NCBI RefSeq assembly: GCF_036226765.1
Contig: NZ_CP109017.1
Location: forward strand, 496,001-560,000
From: Streptomyces sp. NBC_00670
Lineage (GTDB): Bacteria; Actinomycetota; Actinomycetes; Streptomycetales; Streptomycetaceae
Direction: 5' to 3'
DNA: 64,000 bases
The notes under the pieces: generated by a model
Databases searched by the model: none
Told to the model about the DNA's origin: nothing
What the model saw: only the letters and a program-made list of their open reading frames with translations
Shown: positions 55,748 to 64,000 of the stretch, piece by piece
How the letters are laid out: every line of letters starts with the position of its first letter
Numbering within the stretch: position 1 is the stretch's first letter
Made by a program: the position numbers and the translations under genes

Positions 55748-56671
55748 ATGGAGGTACGTACGCTGCGCTACTTCGTGGCGGTCGCCGAGGAGTTGCACTT
55801 CGGGCGGGCGGCCGCACGGTTGCGTATGACCCAGCCGCCGTTGAGCCGGGCGATCCGGCAGTTGGAGGCGGACCTCGGGTGCGCCCTGCTGCTCCGCTCC
55901 CCCGCCGGGGTCTCGCTCACGCCCGCCGGTGCCGTGCTGTACGAGGAGGCGTGCGCGCTGCTCGCGCGGGTCGACGGGATGAGGGCCCGGGTCGCGGCGG
56001 CCGCGGGCACCCCCACGCTGACGGTCGGCATCCTCGCCGACAGCGTCGAACAGATGGGCCCCCGGCTGGCCGAGGCGTACCGGCGGCGCCGGCCCGAGGT
56101 GCGCGTCCGCATCCGCGAGGCGGACCTCGCCGACCCGACGGCGGGACTGCGGGCCGGGCGCGTCGACGTGGCGCTGACCCGGACGCCGTTCGACGACACC
56201 GGTGTCAGCACCCGGGTCCTGCGGTCCGACCCGGTCGGGGTCGTCCTGCGCACGGACGATCCGCTGGCCGGCCGCGACCGTCTCGGCCCGCCCGAGCTGG
56301 CCGGGCGCCGCTGGTTCCGGTTCCCCGACGGGACGGACCCGGTGTGGGGGGCCTACTGGACCCGCCCCGCGGGCGTCGAGCCGTCGGCCCACGACGACGG
56401 CCCGGTCGTGCGGACGGTCCACGAGTGCGTGCAGTCCGTGCTGTGGGACGGGGCCGTGGGGCTGACCCTGCTCGGCCACCCCCTCCCCGGGGGACTCACC
56501 GCCGTGCCGCTGGACGGCATGGACCCGAGCCGGCTGGTCGTCGCCTGGAACACCGGCCGTGACACCCCGCTGATCCGCGCCTTCGTGCACCTCACCACGG
56601 ACCTGTACCGCGAGGAGCGCGGCCGGGCGTCCGCGACGGCGGCCGGTGGGCACGCGGGACCCGGCGCGTAA
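55748..56671 (+). CDS. LysR-family transcriptional regulator
   Basis: The protein has 307 residues. The N-terminal winged helix reads EVRTLRYFVAVAEELHFGRAAARLRMTQPPLSRAIRQLEADLGCALLLR. A linker helix and a two-lobed effector domain follow (LTVGILADSVEQMGPRLAEAYRRRRPEVRVRIREADL ... WDGAVGLTLLGHPL). The group resembles regulators of aromatic or small-acid metabolism; no target can be named because both neighbours are on separate units. ATG 55748 is used; GTG 55739 would lie inside the operator palindrome. No clear ribosome site is present, so translation may be leaderless. Confidence 0.92.
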   Translation: MEVRTLRYFVAVAEELHFGRAAARLRMTQPPLSRAIRQLEADLGCALLLRSPAGVSLTPAGAVLYEEACALLARVDGMRARVAAAAGTPTLTVGILADSVEQMGPRLAEAYRRRRPEVRVRIREADLADPTAGLRAGRVDVALTRTPFDDTGVSTRVLRSDPVGVVLRTDDPLAGRDRLGPPELAGRRWFRFPDGTDPVWGAYWTRPAGVEPSAHDDGPVVRTVHECVQSVLWDGAVGLTLLGHPLPGGLTAVPLDGMDPSRLVVAWNTGRDTPLIRAFVHLTTDLYREERGRASATAAGGHAGPGA

Positions 56672-56684
56672 GGGGGCGGGTGGG

Positions 56685-56702
56685 CGTGCGGGGACCCGCA
56701 CG
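56685..56702. terminator. Hairpin between convergent genes
   Basis: CGTGCGG-GGAC-CCGCACG is a perfect 7-bp stem in the 55-bp gap between the convergent LysR gene and the unknown gene at 56727. It probably terminates both. Confidence 0.6.
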
Positions 56703-56726
56703 TGAGGATGCCGGTGCGGCGCTCGG

Positions 56727-57197
56727 TCAGCGCGGCGGGGTGTCCGGGCGGGCCGTGTGGTCGGGGTGGCCGCCGGTGCGGCGGGTCTCCTTGAGTTCCG
56801 CCTCGTAGAGGTGGTCGCGGCCGTCCGCCAGGTCCTCGCGGGCCGCCGCCTCCAGGGCCCTGAAGGGCTCGTAGTAGGTGGCGTTGTAGGCCTCGACGAT
56901 CTGGAAGGTCCAGTGTCCGGGGATCACGTTGCGGCCGAGGATCTCCCGCTGCACCCGGTCGGCCCATCCGTCGTGGCCCGCCGCGCGCAGCAGTTCCACC
57001 GCCTGGTCGAGTTCGAAGTCGGCGGTGCCGGTGAGCTGGTGCAGCGTGTAGAGGTGGCCGCGGGCCCGTTCGGTCGTCTCCAGTGCCTTGGACAGGGCGC
57101 CCAGGGCCTCCACGGTGGTGTCCGTGACCCCGTCGGGGCGCCGGTGGGCGCGGTCCGGGCCGTCGTCGTGCGTATGCGTGGCTCCCATGGGTTCCAT
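56727..57197 (-). CDS. Hypothetical helical protein of unknown function
   Basis: I do not recognise this 156-residue protein. The N-terminus is His/Asp-rich (MGATHTHDDGPDRAHRRPDG). The body is predicted to be helical: TTVEALGALSKALETTERARGHLYTLHQLTGTADFELDQAVELLRAAGHDGWADRVQREILGRNVI. It then has HWTFQIVEAYNATYYEPFRALEAAAREDL and a charged, polar tail. The pattern suggests a compact helical bundle of actinobacteria. Good coding periodicity and a GGTGG five bases before ATG 57197 support expression; ATG 57188 is the alternative. It diverges from asparagine synthetase across a 322-bp region. Confidence 0.75.
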   Translation of the reverse strand: MEPMGATHTHDDGPDRAHRRPDGVTDTTVEALGALSKALETTERARGHLYTLHQLTGTADFELDQAVELLRAAGHDGWADRVQREILGRNVIPGHWTFQIVEAYNATYYEPFRALEAAAREDLADGRDHLYEAELKETRRTGGHPDHTARPDTPPR

Positions 57198-57519
57198 CCC
57201 TGCCACCGGGGCGGCGCGGGCACGCGTGCGGGCGGGCGAGGGGGGCCGTTCGGGTGGTGGTACGGGCGGGGCCGTCCGGTCGAGTTGAGAAAGTCTTTGC
57301 GGTTGGCCGATTCCCGTCGGGGGCCGTCGGGTGCGGGCCGCTGCCGGGCCCTCCCGCGCGCCGCCGGAGTTTTCCCGTACGCAAAGTGCGGCCGAAAGTG
57401 CGGGGTCGCCCCGCCACCCGCCGGGCCGGTCGCGTTGACCGCGTCCGGGAGGTGCCACAGGCTCGGAGCACACCACATAGGTGCTTCATACAACTGGTTC
57501 GGCCAGCGGGAGGTAACAC
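57198..57519. other. 322-bp intergenic region between divergent genes, with a short direct repeat
   Basis: No gene is supported here. AAAGTGCGG occurs twice in tandem (57383-57391 and 57395-57403, 12-bp period), about 120-135 bp upstream of asparagine synthetase. CTTTGC near 57291 and GCAAAG near 57381 form short complementary arms. These could be regulator sites for either neighbour. Confidence 0.4.
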
Positions 57520-59364
57520 ATGTGCGGCATCACCGGCTGGGTCTCCTTCGACCGCGAGCTGCGCGCCGAGGAGGCGACGCTGCGCGCGATGACCGAGACG
57601 ATGGCCTGCCGCGGCCCCGACGACCGCGGCGTCTGGGCCGAGGGCCCCGCGGCGCTCGGCCACCGCAGGCTCGCCATCATCGACCTGCCCGGCGGCCGGC
57701 AGCCCATGACCGCCGAGACCCCGCAGGGAACGGTGGCGCTGGTCTACTCCGGGGAGACCTACAACTTCACCGAACTGCGCCGCGAACTCACCGACCGCGG
57801 GCACCGGTTCACCACCGACTCCGACACCGAGGTCGTCCTGCGCGGCTATCTGGAGTGGGGCGACGCGCTGGCCGAGCGGCTCAACGGCATGTACGCCTTC
57901 GCGCTCTGGGACAGCCGCCGGCAGCGGCTCGTCATGGTCCGCGACCGCATGGGCATCAAGCCCTTCTACTACTCCCCCACCGCCGACGGCGTTCTGTTCG
58001 GCTCGGAGCCCAAGGCGATCCTCGCCAACCCGCTGGCCTCCCGCCGGGTGCGCCTGGACGGCCTGCGCGAGCTGTTCACATTCGTCAAGACGCCGGGGCA
58101 CGCCGTGTGGGACGGCATCCGCGAGGTCGAGCCGGGCACGGTGGTCACCGTCGACCGCGAAGGGGTGCGCACCCGCGTCTACTGGGAGCTTCAGACCCGC
58201 CCGCACACCGACGACCGGGACACCACGATCGCCACCGTGCGCACGCTGCTCGACGACATCGTGCGCCGCCAGCTCGTCGCCGACGTGCCGCGCTGCACCC
58301 TGCTCTCCGGCGGCCTGGACTCCTCCGCGATGACGGCGCTGGCGGCCCAACAGCTCGGCGAGCACGGCGAGAAGGTGCGCAGCTTCGCCGTCGACTTCGC
58401 CGGGCAGGCCGACAACTTCGTCGCCGACGAACTGCGCGGCACCCCCGACACCCCGTTCGTGCACGACGTGGCCCGCACCTCCGGCACCGAGCACCAGGAC
58501 ATCGTCCTGGACGCGCAGGCTCTCGCCGACCCCGAGGTGCGGGCGAAGGTCGTGCGCGCCCGCGATCTGCCCGCGGGCTTCGGCGACATGGACGCCTCGC
58601 TGTACCTGCTGTTCAAGGCGGTCCGCGCGCAGTCCACGGTCGCGCTGTCCGGGGAGTCGGCGGACGAGGTGTTCGGCGGCTATCTGCAGTTCTTCGACGA
58701 GGAGGCCCGGCGCGCGGACGCCTTCCCGTGGCTCGTGCGGTTCGGCCGTCACTTCGGTGACGACACCGGCGTCCTGCGCCCGGAGCTCACCCGCTCCCTC
58801 GATCTGGAGGGGTACGTCGCCGACAGCTACCGCACCGCCGTCTCGGGCATCCAACGCCTGGACGGGGAGAGCGACTTCGAATGGCGGATGCGGAAGATCT
58901 GCCATCTGCACCTGACCCGGTTCGTGCGGGTGCTGCTCGACCGCAAGGACCGGATGAGCATGGCGGTCGGGCTCGAGGTCCGGGTGCCGTTCTGCGACCA
59001 CCGGCTGGTCGAGTACGTCTACAACGCGCCCTGGGCGCTGAAGTCGTTCGACGGCCGCGAGAAGAGCCTGCTGCGGGAGGCGACGGCGGACGTGCTGCCG
59101 AAGTCGGTGTACGACAGGGTCAAGAGCCCGTATCCGTCCACGCAGGACCCCAAGTACGGTCTCGCCCTCCAGGACCACGCCAAGGATCTGCTCTCCACCC
59201 CCTCGCACCCGGTCTTCGCGCTCGTGGACCGGGAGCGGCTGCGCGAACTGGCCCGCCGCGACACTCCGGTGGGCACGCAGGCGGCCCGCCGCGGTCTGGA
59301 GAAGACGCTGGACCTGGCGGTGTGGATGGACCTGTACGGACCGGAACTCGTCCTGGACGAGTGA
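57520..59364 (+). CDS. asnB: Asparagine synthetase (glutamine-hydrolysing)
   Basis: The protein has 614 residues. The class II glutaminase domain starts MCGITGWVSF with the nucleophile Cys2. The PP-loop of the synthetase domain is LLSGGLDSSAM (263-269 in SGGLDSS). RVPFCDHRLVEYV, near residues 488-500, is the conserved C-terminal block. It makes asparagine from aspartate, glutamine and ATP in the cytosol. The glutaminase oxyanion segment reads YSGETYNF where E. coli has YNGEIYNH, a substitution that I believe is common in actinobacteria. GGGAGGTAAC gives a strong ribosome site. It stands alone, so a housekeeping role is likely. Confidence 0.94.
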   Translation: MCGITGWVSFDRELRAEEATLRAMTETMACRGPDDRGVWAEGPAALGHRRLAIIDLPGGRQPMTAETPQGTVALVYSGETYNFTELRRELTDRGHRFTTDSDTEVVLRGYLEWGDALAERLNGMYAFALWDSRRQRLVMVRDRMGIKPFYYSPTADGVLFGSEPKAILANPLASRRVRLDGLRELFTFVKTPGHAVWDGIREVEPGTVVTVDREGVRTRVYWELQTRPHTDDRDTTIATVRTLLDDIVRRQLVADVPRCTLLSGGLDSSAMTALAAQQLGEHGEKVRSFAVDFAGQADNFVADELRGTPDTPFVHDVARTSGTEHQDIVLDAQALADPEVRAKVVRARDLPAGFGDMDASLYLLFKAVRAQSTVALSGESADEVFGGYLQFFDEEARRADAFPWLVRFGRHFGDDTGVLRPELTRSLDLEGYVADSYRTAVSGIQRLDGESDFEWRMRKICHLHLTRFVRVLLDRKDRMSMAVGLEVRVPFCDHRLVEYVYNAPWALKSFDGREKSLLREATADVLPKSVYDRVKSPYPSTQDPKYGLALQDHAKDLLSTPSHPVFALVDRERLRELARRDTPVGTQAARRGLEKTLDLAVWMDLYGPELVLDE

Positions 59365-59500
59365 GGGGGGAACTCCGCGCCGGTTTCTTCTCCGCCGTGA
59401 CCGATGAGTCCGGGGCGCGGGACCGGTCTACTTGTCAGGACGCCACCGCACGGCCGGTGGCGTTCGGACGGGACGACCGGAGAGAAGCGGAGGCGGGAGC

Positions 59501-60649
59501 ATGGCGACGCTGGAGGATGTGCTCACGGAGCACGTCGGCAAGGGCTGGGCGCCCGGGGCGGTGGCGTTGGTGGCCCGGGGCGAGGAGGTCGAGGCTGCGG
59601 CCGTCGGCACACGGGCGCTCGGGGGCTCCGAGGCGATGACCCGGGACACGTTGTTCCGGATCGCCTCGCTCACGAAGCCCCTCACGGCCGCGGCGGTGAT
59701 GGTCCTGGTGGACGACGGCCGGCTCTCCCTGGACGACCCGGTCGCCACCTGGCTGCCGGAACTCGCGCACCCGCGCGTCGTCAGGACTCCGCGGAGCGAA
59801 CTGGACGACACGGTCCCGGCGGCCCGGCCGATCACCGTGTTCCACCTGCTCGCCTCCCAGGCGGGATACGGCCTGGCCCCCGACTTCTCGCTGCCGCACG
59901 TGCGGGGGCTGTTCGGGCTGCAGGGCGGAAGCTGGGAGCCGGCGGGCTTCCCCTCCGCCGACACCTGGATGGCCCGGCTCGGGGACTACCCGCTGCTGCA
60001 CCACCCGGGCGACGCCTGGCTCTACAACACCTGTTCCGACGTCCAGGGGGTGCTCGTCGCCCGGGTGACCGGACGGCCGCTGCCGGAGTTCCTGGCCGAG
60101 CGGCTCCTGGCACCGCTCGGCATGGCGGACACCGGCTTCTCCGTGCCGCCGGGCAGGCGGGACCGGTTCGCCACGTACTACCAGCCCACTCCGGACGGCG
60201 GTCTGACGGCGGCCGACGGTCCCGACGGCATGTGGAGCGAGGAGCCGGCGTTCGCCTCCGGCGCCGGCGGCCTCGTCTCGACCGTCGACGACTATCTGGC
60301 CTTCGCCCGGATGCTGCTGGCCGACGGAGAAACGCCCGACGGACGGCGGGTGCTCTCGGCGTCCTCGGTACGGCTGATGCGCACCGACCACACGAGCGCC
60401 GACCGGCGTGCCGCGAGCGAGCTGTTCCTCCAGGGGCAGGGCTGGGGCTTCGGCGGCTCGGTGGACATCGCGGAGCGCGACCCGTGGAACTCCCCCGGCC
60501 GCTACGGCTGGGTCGGCGGCACGGGCACCACGGCCCACCTCGACCCCGCCACCGGCACGGTCGCCCTCCTGATGACCCAGCGGGCCATGGGCGGCCCGGT
60601 CCCGGAGGAGATCATGCGGGACTTCTGGCGGTACGCGGCCCGGGCGTGA
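59501..60649 (+). CDS. Beta-lactamase-fold serine hydrolase (class C/esterase type)
   Basis: The protein has 382 residues. The S-x-x-K motif is ASLTKP (about 57-62) and YNTCSD (about 177) stands in for the Y-x-N loop. GWVGGTGTTAHLD near residue 335 is the H/K-x-G-like element. There is no signal peptide, so this is a cytosolic esterase or D-aminopeptidase-like member rather than a secreted resistance enzyme. A FASGAGGLVSTVDDYLAFARMLL stretch is typical of the family. GGAGG precedes ATG 59501. It follows asnB by 136 bp on the same strand and converges on the small membrane protein. Substrate unknown. Confidence 0.88.
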   Translation: MATLEDVLTEHVGKGWAPGAVALVARGEEVEAAAVGTRALGGSEAMTRDTLFRIASLTKPLTAAAVMVLVDDGRLSLDDPVATWLPELAHPRVVRTPRSELDDTVPAARPITVFHLLASQAGYGLAPDFSLPHVRGLFGLQGGSWEPAGFPSADTWMARLGDYPLLHHPGDAWLYNTCSDVQGVLVARVTGRPLPEFLAERLLAPLGMADTGFSVPPGRRDRFATYYQPTPDGGLTAADGPDGMWSEEPAFASGAGGLVSTVDDYLAFARMLLADGETPDGRRVLSASSVRLMRTDHTSADRRAASELFLQGQGWGFGGSVDIAERDPWNSPGRYGWVGGTGTTAHLDPATGTVALLMTQRAMGGPVPEEIMRDFWRYAARA

Positions 60650-60683
60650 GGTCCGGGTACGGGGGCCTGTGCGGCGGGGGTAC

Positions 60684-61151
60684 TCAGCCCCGGTGATCGG
60701 TGGCGGAGACGATGCCGTAGGTGACGAGCCCGTAGGCGACGTGCGGGACGACGTCGGAGAGCCAGTCCTTGGCCGACCACTCGCGGGGGTCGCTGACCCC
60801 CATGCGGGCCATCGGCAGGTCGGTCGCGGCCATGGCCAGGGCACCGGTGACCGGCCCGCCCAGCCACACCGGGAGGCGGACGCCCGCGCGGTGGACGAGC
60901 GAGACGGCGACCCCGGCCGCGACGCCGACGGCGATGCCCGACAGGGCACCGAGGCCGGAGAGCCGGTTGTCCCGCTGGTCCCCGGCGCCGGGGACCGGGT
61001 GCCCGGTGCCGGTGGTGACCTTGTCCACCACGTCCTCCGGGGCGCTGCTGGTGGGCCTGCCGCGCAGCGCCATGTCGGCGTAGGTGACGGCGTTGAGTGC
61101 GGTCGTGCCGGCAGCTCCCGCTGCGCAGCCCCGCGCGAGGGTCTGGAACAT
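60684..61151 (-). CDS. Small integral membrane protein, unknown function
   Basis: The protein has 155 residues. It starts MFQTLARGCAAGAAGTTALNAVTYADMALRGRPTSSAPEDVVDKVT, with a glycine/alanine-rich first helix. Hydrophobic segments lie at about 68-85 (GIAVGVAAGVAVSLV), 95-110 (VWLGGPVTGALAMAATD) and 133-148 (VVPHVAYGLVTYGIVSA). The motif ALNAVTYADMALRGRPTS is typical of a widespread actinobacterial membrane family of unknown role. It is 54 bp downstream of the lipid kinase gene on the same strand and may belong to that unit, which suggests membrane lipid metabolism by association only. Confidence 0.75.
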   Translation of the reverse strand: MFQTLARGCAAGAAGTTALNAVTYADMALRGRPTSSAPEDVVDKVTTGTGHPVPGAGDQRDNRLSGLGALSGIAVGVAAGVAVSLVHRAGVRLPVWLGGPVTGALAMAATDLPMARMGVSDPREWSAKDWLSDVVPHVAYGLVTYGIVSATDHRG

Positions 61152-61205
61152 GCTCCGACGGGTTCCCCGCCACCCCCGCCGAAACCGGCGGTGCGCCCGT
61201 CGGCG

Positions 61206-62099
61206 TCAGTACAGCATGCCGAGCGCGCCCGGCAGCACCCGTGCGGTGACGGGCAGGACGGCCTCGACCTCGCCGTCCGCCCCGTAGGGGACCGCGCGGT
61301 CGGCCTCGATGCGGATCTCCCGGCCGCGCAGCACGCGCACCTCGCGGCGGTGGACGTGGGCGCCGGTCCGCAGCTCGCGCATGAGGGTGAAGAAGAGCCG
61401 CCGCGGTGCGTGGCTGATCAGCACCACTTCCAGCAGGCCGTCGTCGACGCGGGCGCCGGGTGCGATGAGCCGGCCGGAGCCGTAGTACGGGGAGTTGGCG
61501 GCGACGACGGTGTAACCGCGGTGCGTGTGCTCCTCGCCGTCGACCGTGACGCGGTAGCGGGCGGGCCGCCAGGTGGTGACCGCGCGCAGGCCCCCGGCGT
61601 AGTAGGAGGCGGCGCCGCGCAGCAGTGCCGCGTGGTTGGCGTGCCGGTTGGCCAGCGCGTCGACGCCCGCGTACACGCTGCCCAGGACGACGGTGCGGTG
61701 GTGGACCGCGGACTCGACCTCGACGGCGTCCACGGGGCGCGGCTCGTGGTGGAGCAGGACCCGGGCGAGCTCGGCGGGGTCGGGGGGCAGGCGCAGGGCG
61801 CGGGCGAAGTCGTTGCCGCGCCCGGCGGGCACCAGGCCGAGGACGGTGCCGGTGCCGCTGAGGGCTCCGCCGATGCCGCCGGCCATGCCGTCCCCGCCGA
61901 CGGCGAGCACCACCCGGCCGTCCTCCCCGGCGCGCCGGGCGAGCTCCTGGGCGTGCGGCAGGCTGCGGCTGTACGCGGTCTCCAGCTCGGCGCCCGCCTC
62001 GCGCAGCGGGCGGGCCACCTTCAGCAGGGCCGCGGCCGCGGTGGAGCCGCCCGCGGTGGGGTTGACGACGGCGGTGAACCGTCGCGTGGGGTGGGGCAT
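61206..62099 (-). CDS. Diacylglycerol/lipid kinase family protein
   Basis: The protein has 297 residues. The ATP-site motifs of the DagK_cat family are present: VVNPTAGGSTAAAALL (about 10-26), LAVGGDGMAGGIGGAL (about 64-79, with the GGDG signature) and LVPAGRGNDFARAL. The C-terminal beta-sandwich carries ANSPYYGSGRLIAPGARVDDGLLEVVLI. It phosphorylates a lipid alcohol such as diacylglycerol or a sphingosine-like base at the membrane face. AGGAGG precedes ATG 62099, which is 12 bp after the stop of the flavoenzyme gene, so the two form an operon. Confidence 0.92.
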   Translation of the reverse strand: MPHPTRRFTAVVNPTAGGSTAAAALLKVARPLREAGAELETAYSRSLPHAQELARRAGEDGRVVLAVGGDGMAGGIGGALSGTGTVLGLVPAGRGNDFARALRLPPDPAELARVLLHHEPRPVDAVEVESAVHHRTVVLGSVYAGVDALANRHANHAALLRGAASYYAGGLRAVTTWRPARYRVTVDGEEHTHRGYTVVAANSPYYGSGRLIAPGARVDDGLLEVVLISHAPRRLFFTLMRELRTGAHVHRREVRVLRGREIRIEADRAVPYGADGEVEAVLPVTARVLPGALGMLY

Positions 62100-62111
62100 C
62101 GGTGCGCCTCC

Positions 62112-63746
62112 TCAGCCGGCGGACGGGGGGACGGGCGAACCGGCGGGCCGGTCGTCGGGGAGCAGGACGCCCGGGTTGAGGATCCCGTCGGGGTCCAGCC
62201 GGCGTTTGACGGCGCGCAGCACCTCGACGCCGAGGGGGCCCGCCTCGCGCACGTATCCGTCCCGGTGGTCGGTGCCGACCCCGTGGTGGTGGCTGATCGT
62301 GCCGCCCGCGGCGAGGATCGCCTCGCTCGAGGCCCGCTTGGCCGGCGCCCAGTGCGCCACCGGGTCCGCGCCCTGGGCCGAGACGACGGTGAAGTAGAGC
62401 GAGGCGCCGTTCTCGTACACGTGGGAGATGTGGCACATCACCAACGGCGGGGTCCCGGCCCCGGTGAGCGTGGCGGTGAGCGCCTCGCGGACGGCGGCGT
62501 ACAGGCCGGGCAGCCGGGACCAGAACGCGGCGGTCTCCAGCGTCTCGGCGAACGCGCCCGCGTCGAGCAGCGAGTCGCGCAGGTACGGCGCCGCGTAGCG
62601 GCCCTCGGCCCAGTGGGTGCCGGGTTCCTCGCCCAGGTACGTGCCGCCGCAGTCGCGCAGGACGGCGGCGGCGCGCTCGCGGCGGTGGGCGGTGTCCTCC
62701 TCGGTGCCCTCGTACCCCGTGACGGCGAGGCAGCCGGTGCCCTCGAGCGCGTCCGGGGAGCCGAGGTGCCCGGGCCGGGCGAGGCCGACGAGGGTCTCCG
62801 TCTCGTCGGAGAGCCGCAGCACGGTGGGCCGGGGCCCGTCCTGGGCGAGCCGGCGCAGGGCGGCCGTGCCTTCCTCGAAGGACGCGAACCGCCAGCCCTC
62901 GTAGACGCGCGTGCGCGGAACGGGGCGGATCCGCACCGTCACGGAGGTGATCACGCCGAACGCGCCCTCGGAGCCGAGGACGAGCTGGCGCAGGTCGGGC
63001 CCGGCGGCCGAGCGGGGGGCGCGGCCGGCGTCGAGGGTGCCCTCGGGGGTGGCGAGGGTGAGGCCCAGCACCATCTCGTCGAAGCGGCCGTACCCGGCGG
63101 AGGCCTGCCCGCTGGAGCGGGCCGCCGCGAAGCCGCCGATGGTGGCCCACTCGTAGGACTGCGGGAAGTGCCCGAGGGTGAAGCCGTGCGCGGCGAGGAG
63201 CGCCTCGGCGTCCGGGGCGCGCAGGCCGGGCTGGAGGGTGGCGGTGCGGGAGACGGGGTCGAGGTCGAGCAGCCGGTCCATGCGGCGCAGGTCCAGGGCG
63301 ACGAAGGGGCCGCGGCCGTCGGGGGCGAGGCCGCCGACGACGGAGGTGCCGCCGCCGAACGGGACGCAGGCCAGGCCGTGGTCCGCGCAGGTCCGCAGGA
63401 CGGCGAGCACCTCGTCGTGGCTCGCGGGGAGGACGACGGCGGCCGGGGCGTCGGCGGTGTCGCCCCGCCGCAGCCGCAGGAGGTCGGGGGTGGACTTGCC
63501 GCGGGTGTGCCGGACGCGGGTCTCGGTGTCGGTGCGGACGTGCGCCGGGTCGTCGCCGACGGCGGCGGCCAGGGCGGCGCGGGCGGCCGGGGTGAGCGGC
63601 GACGCGAGGACGGTGAGGTCGTCCAGGGCGAGCGGCGGGTCGGTGCGCGGGGTGACGCCGAGCAGGTCGCGCAGCAGGCCGGTGACCGGCTCGGGCAGCG
63701 CGGTCGCCCGTGCGGGGTCGCCCCAGCCGCTCCACAGCATGTCCAT
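62112..63746 (-). CDS. FAD-dependent oxidase related to alkyldihydroxyacetonephosphate synthase
   Basis: The protein has 544 residues. The PCMH-type FAD domain has the phosphate loop PFGGGTSVVGGL (about 130-141), LRRMDRLLDLD and GEGAFG-like LGSEGAFGVITSV. A cap domain follows, and the C-terminal motif HHHGVGTDHRDGY is close to the active-site HHH of alkyl-DHAP synthase. The likely reaction is either ether-bond formation with acyl-DHAP or oxidation of a glycerol- or hydroxy-acid-like substrate. Pairing with a lipid kinase supports lipid metabolism. GAGG lies nine bases before ATG 63746. It diverges from the TetR gene at the right edge, which may control it. Confidence 0.87.
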   Translation of the reverse strand: MDMLWSGWGDPARATALPEPVTGLLRDLLGVTPRTDPPLALDDLTVLASPLTPAARAALAAAVGDDPAHVRTDTETRVRHTRGKSTPDLLRLRRGDTADAPAAVVLPASHDEVLAVLRTCADHGLACVPFGGGTSVVGGLAPDGRGPFVALDLRRMDRLLDLDPVSRTATLQPGLRAPDAEALLAAHGFTLGHFPQSYEWATIGGFAAARSSGQASAGYGRFDEMVLGLTLATPEGTLDAGRAPRSAAGPDLRQLVLGSEGAFGVITSVTVRIRPVPRTRVYEGWRFASFEEGTAALRRLAQDGPRPTVLRLSDETETLVGLARPGHLGSPDALEGTGCLAVTGYEGTEEDTAHRRERAAAVLRDCGGTYLGEEPGTHWAEGRYAAPYLRDSLLDAGAFAETLETAAFWSRLPGLYAAVREALTATLTGAGTPPLVMCHISHVYENGASLYFTVVSAQGADPVAHWAPAKRASSEAILAAGGTISHHHGVGTDHRDGYVREAGPLGVEVLRAVKRRLDPDGILNPGVLLPDDRPAGSPVPPSAG

Positions 63747-63849
63747 CGTGGGTGTCCTCACCGGTCGTTGGTGCGTCGTCGGTCGGGCGGGGCCGTGTCG
63801 GGCGGGCCGTCTTGTGTGGGGTCCGCCACCCGGCGTTACACTGTGACAC

Positions 63850-64000
63850 ATGACGCCTATTCGTCACAATGGCTCGGACGGTACCGCCGGCGCGGACGGT
63901 CGCGGGGGCGCGGACAGCGATCCGGTGCTCGACGCGGTGCGCGACCGTGTCCTGGCCGTCGGGGTCCGCCGCACCACCCTCACCGACGTGGCCCGCCGTG
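63850..64000 (+). CDS. TetR-family regulator, N-terminal part (cut by window)
   Basis: Only the first 50 codons are visible. After a glycine/aspartate-rich N-terminus (HNGSDGTAGADGRGGADS) comes the start of a TetR helix-turn-helix: VLDAVRDRVLAVGVRRTTLTDVARR. A -10-like TACACT (63837-63842) lies seven bases before the ATG with no ribosome site, so the message is probably leaderless. TGTGAC (63843-63848 region) and GTCACA (near 63862-63867) form inverted arms over the start, a likely self-repression site that could also govern the divergent flavoenzyme-lipid kinase unit. Confidence 0.8.
   Translation, partial: MTPIRHNGSDGTAGADGRGGADSDPVLDAVRDRVLAVGVRRTTLTDVARR

Overview
This is high-GC actinobacterial DNA. 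The start-codon usage (many GTG), the GGAGG-type ribosome sites, the Tat-exported glycoside hydrolases, the DUF574-type methyltransferase and the terpene cyclase together point to a Streptomyces chromosome, probably towards an arm. All functions below come from reading motifs by eye; no database search was run.

Region 1 (about 0.9 to 37.3 kb) is a compact dormancy and low-oxygen island. It resembles the DosR/DevR regulon of mycobacteria and the OsdK/OsdR (SCO0203/0204) neighbourhood of S. coelicolor. It holds six universal stress proteins (one frameshifted), four CBS-CBS-BON proteins, two Rv1733c-type membrane proteins, a free-standing cyclic-nucleotide-binding domain, an OsmC protein, a flavodoxin, a truncated HPF/RaiA-like ribosome factor, two zinc alcohol dehydrogenases, a DoxX-like membrane protein, a P-type metal ATPase carrying a hemerythrin domain, a DevR/OsdR-type response regulator and a DevS/OsdK-type GAF kinase.

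Woven into the island is a fermentation gene set: pyruvate formate-lyase and its activase, AdhE, an ADP-forming acyl-CoA synthetase fused to a GNAT domain, pyruvate phosphate dikinase and GAPDH. Together these could take triose phosphate to formate, acetate plus ATP, and ethanol without oxygen. A 14-bp palindrome close to GGGCCGAYCGGCCC recurs in front of most transcription units and is the likely OsdR box. Parts of the island are decaying: the kinase lacks the stretch holding its N box, one USP has two frameshifts, a nitroreductase of the Acg type is a relic, and the HPF-like protein lacks its C-terminal domain.

The island lies between two directly oriented copies of lplA sequence: an intact lipoate ligase gene at 37.2-38.3 kb and a 392-bp fragment, about 97% identical, at 0.9-1.3 kb. 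A divalent-metal (Nramp-type) transporter, cut by the window edge, lies to the left.

Region 2 (38.4 to 64 kb) is ordinary Streptomyces accessory and chromosomal content. It has a GH18 chitinase with a DasR-type site, a class I terpene cyclase, a short-chain dehydrogenase, a PEP-mutase/isocitrate-lyase-family protein and a methyltransferase. A plant-polysaccharide block follows (GH78, GH106-like and DUF1680/GH127-like enzymes) with LacI-type operators. Then come an Mrr-like membrane protein, an Rpf-like lytic transglycosylase, a LysR regulator with its own operator, an unknown helical protein, asparagine synthetase, a beta-lactamase-fold hydrolase, and a lipid kinase next to an alkyl-DHAP-synthase-like flavoenzyme. 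The window ends inside a TetR gene.
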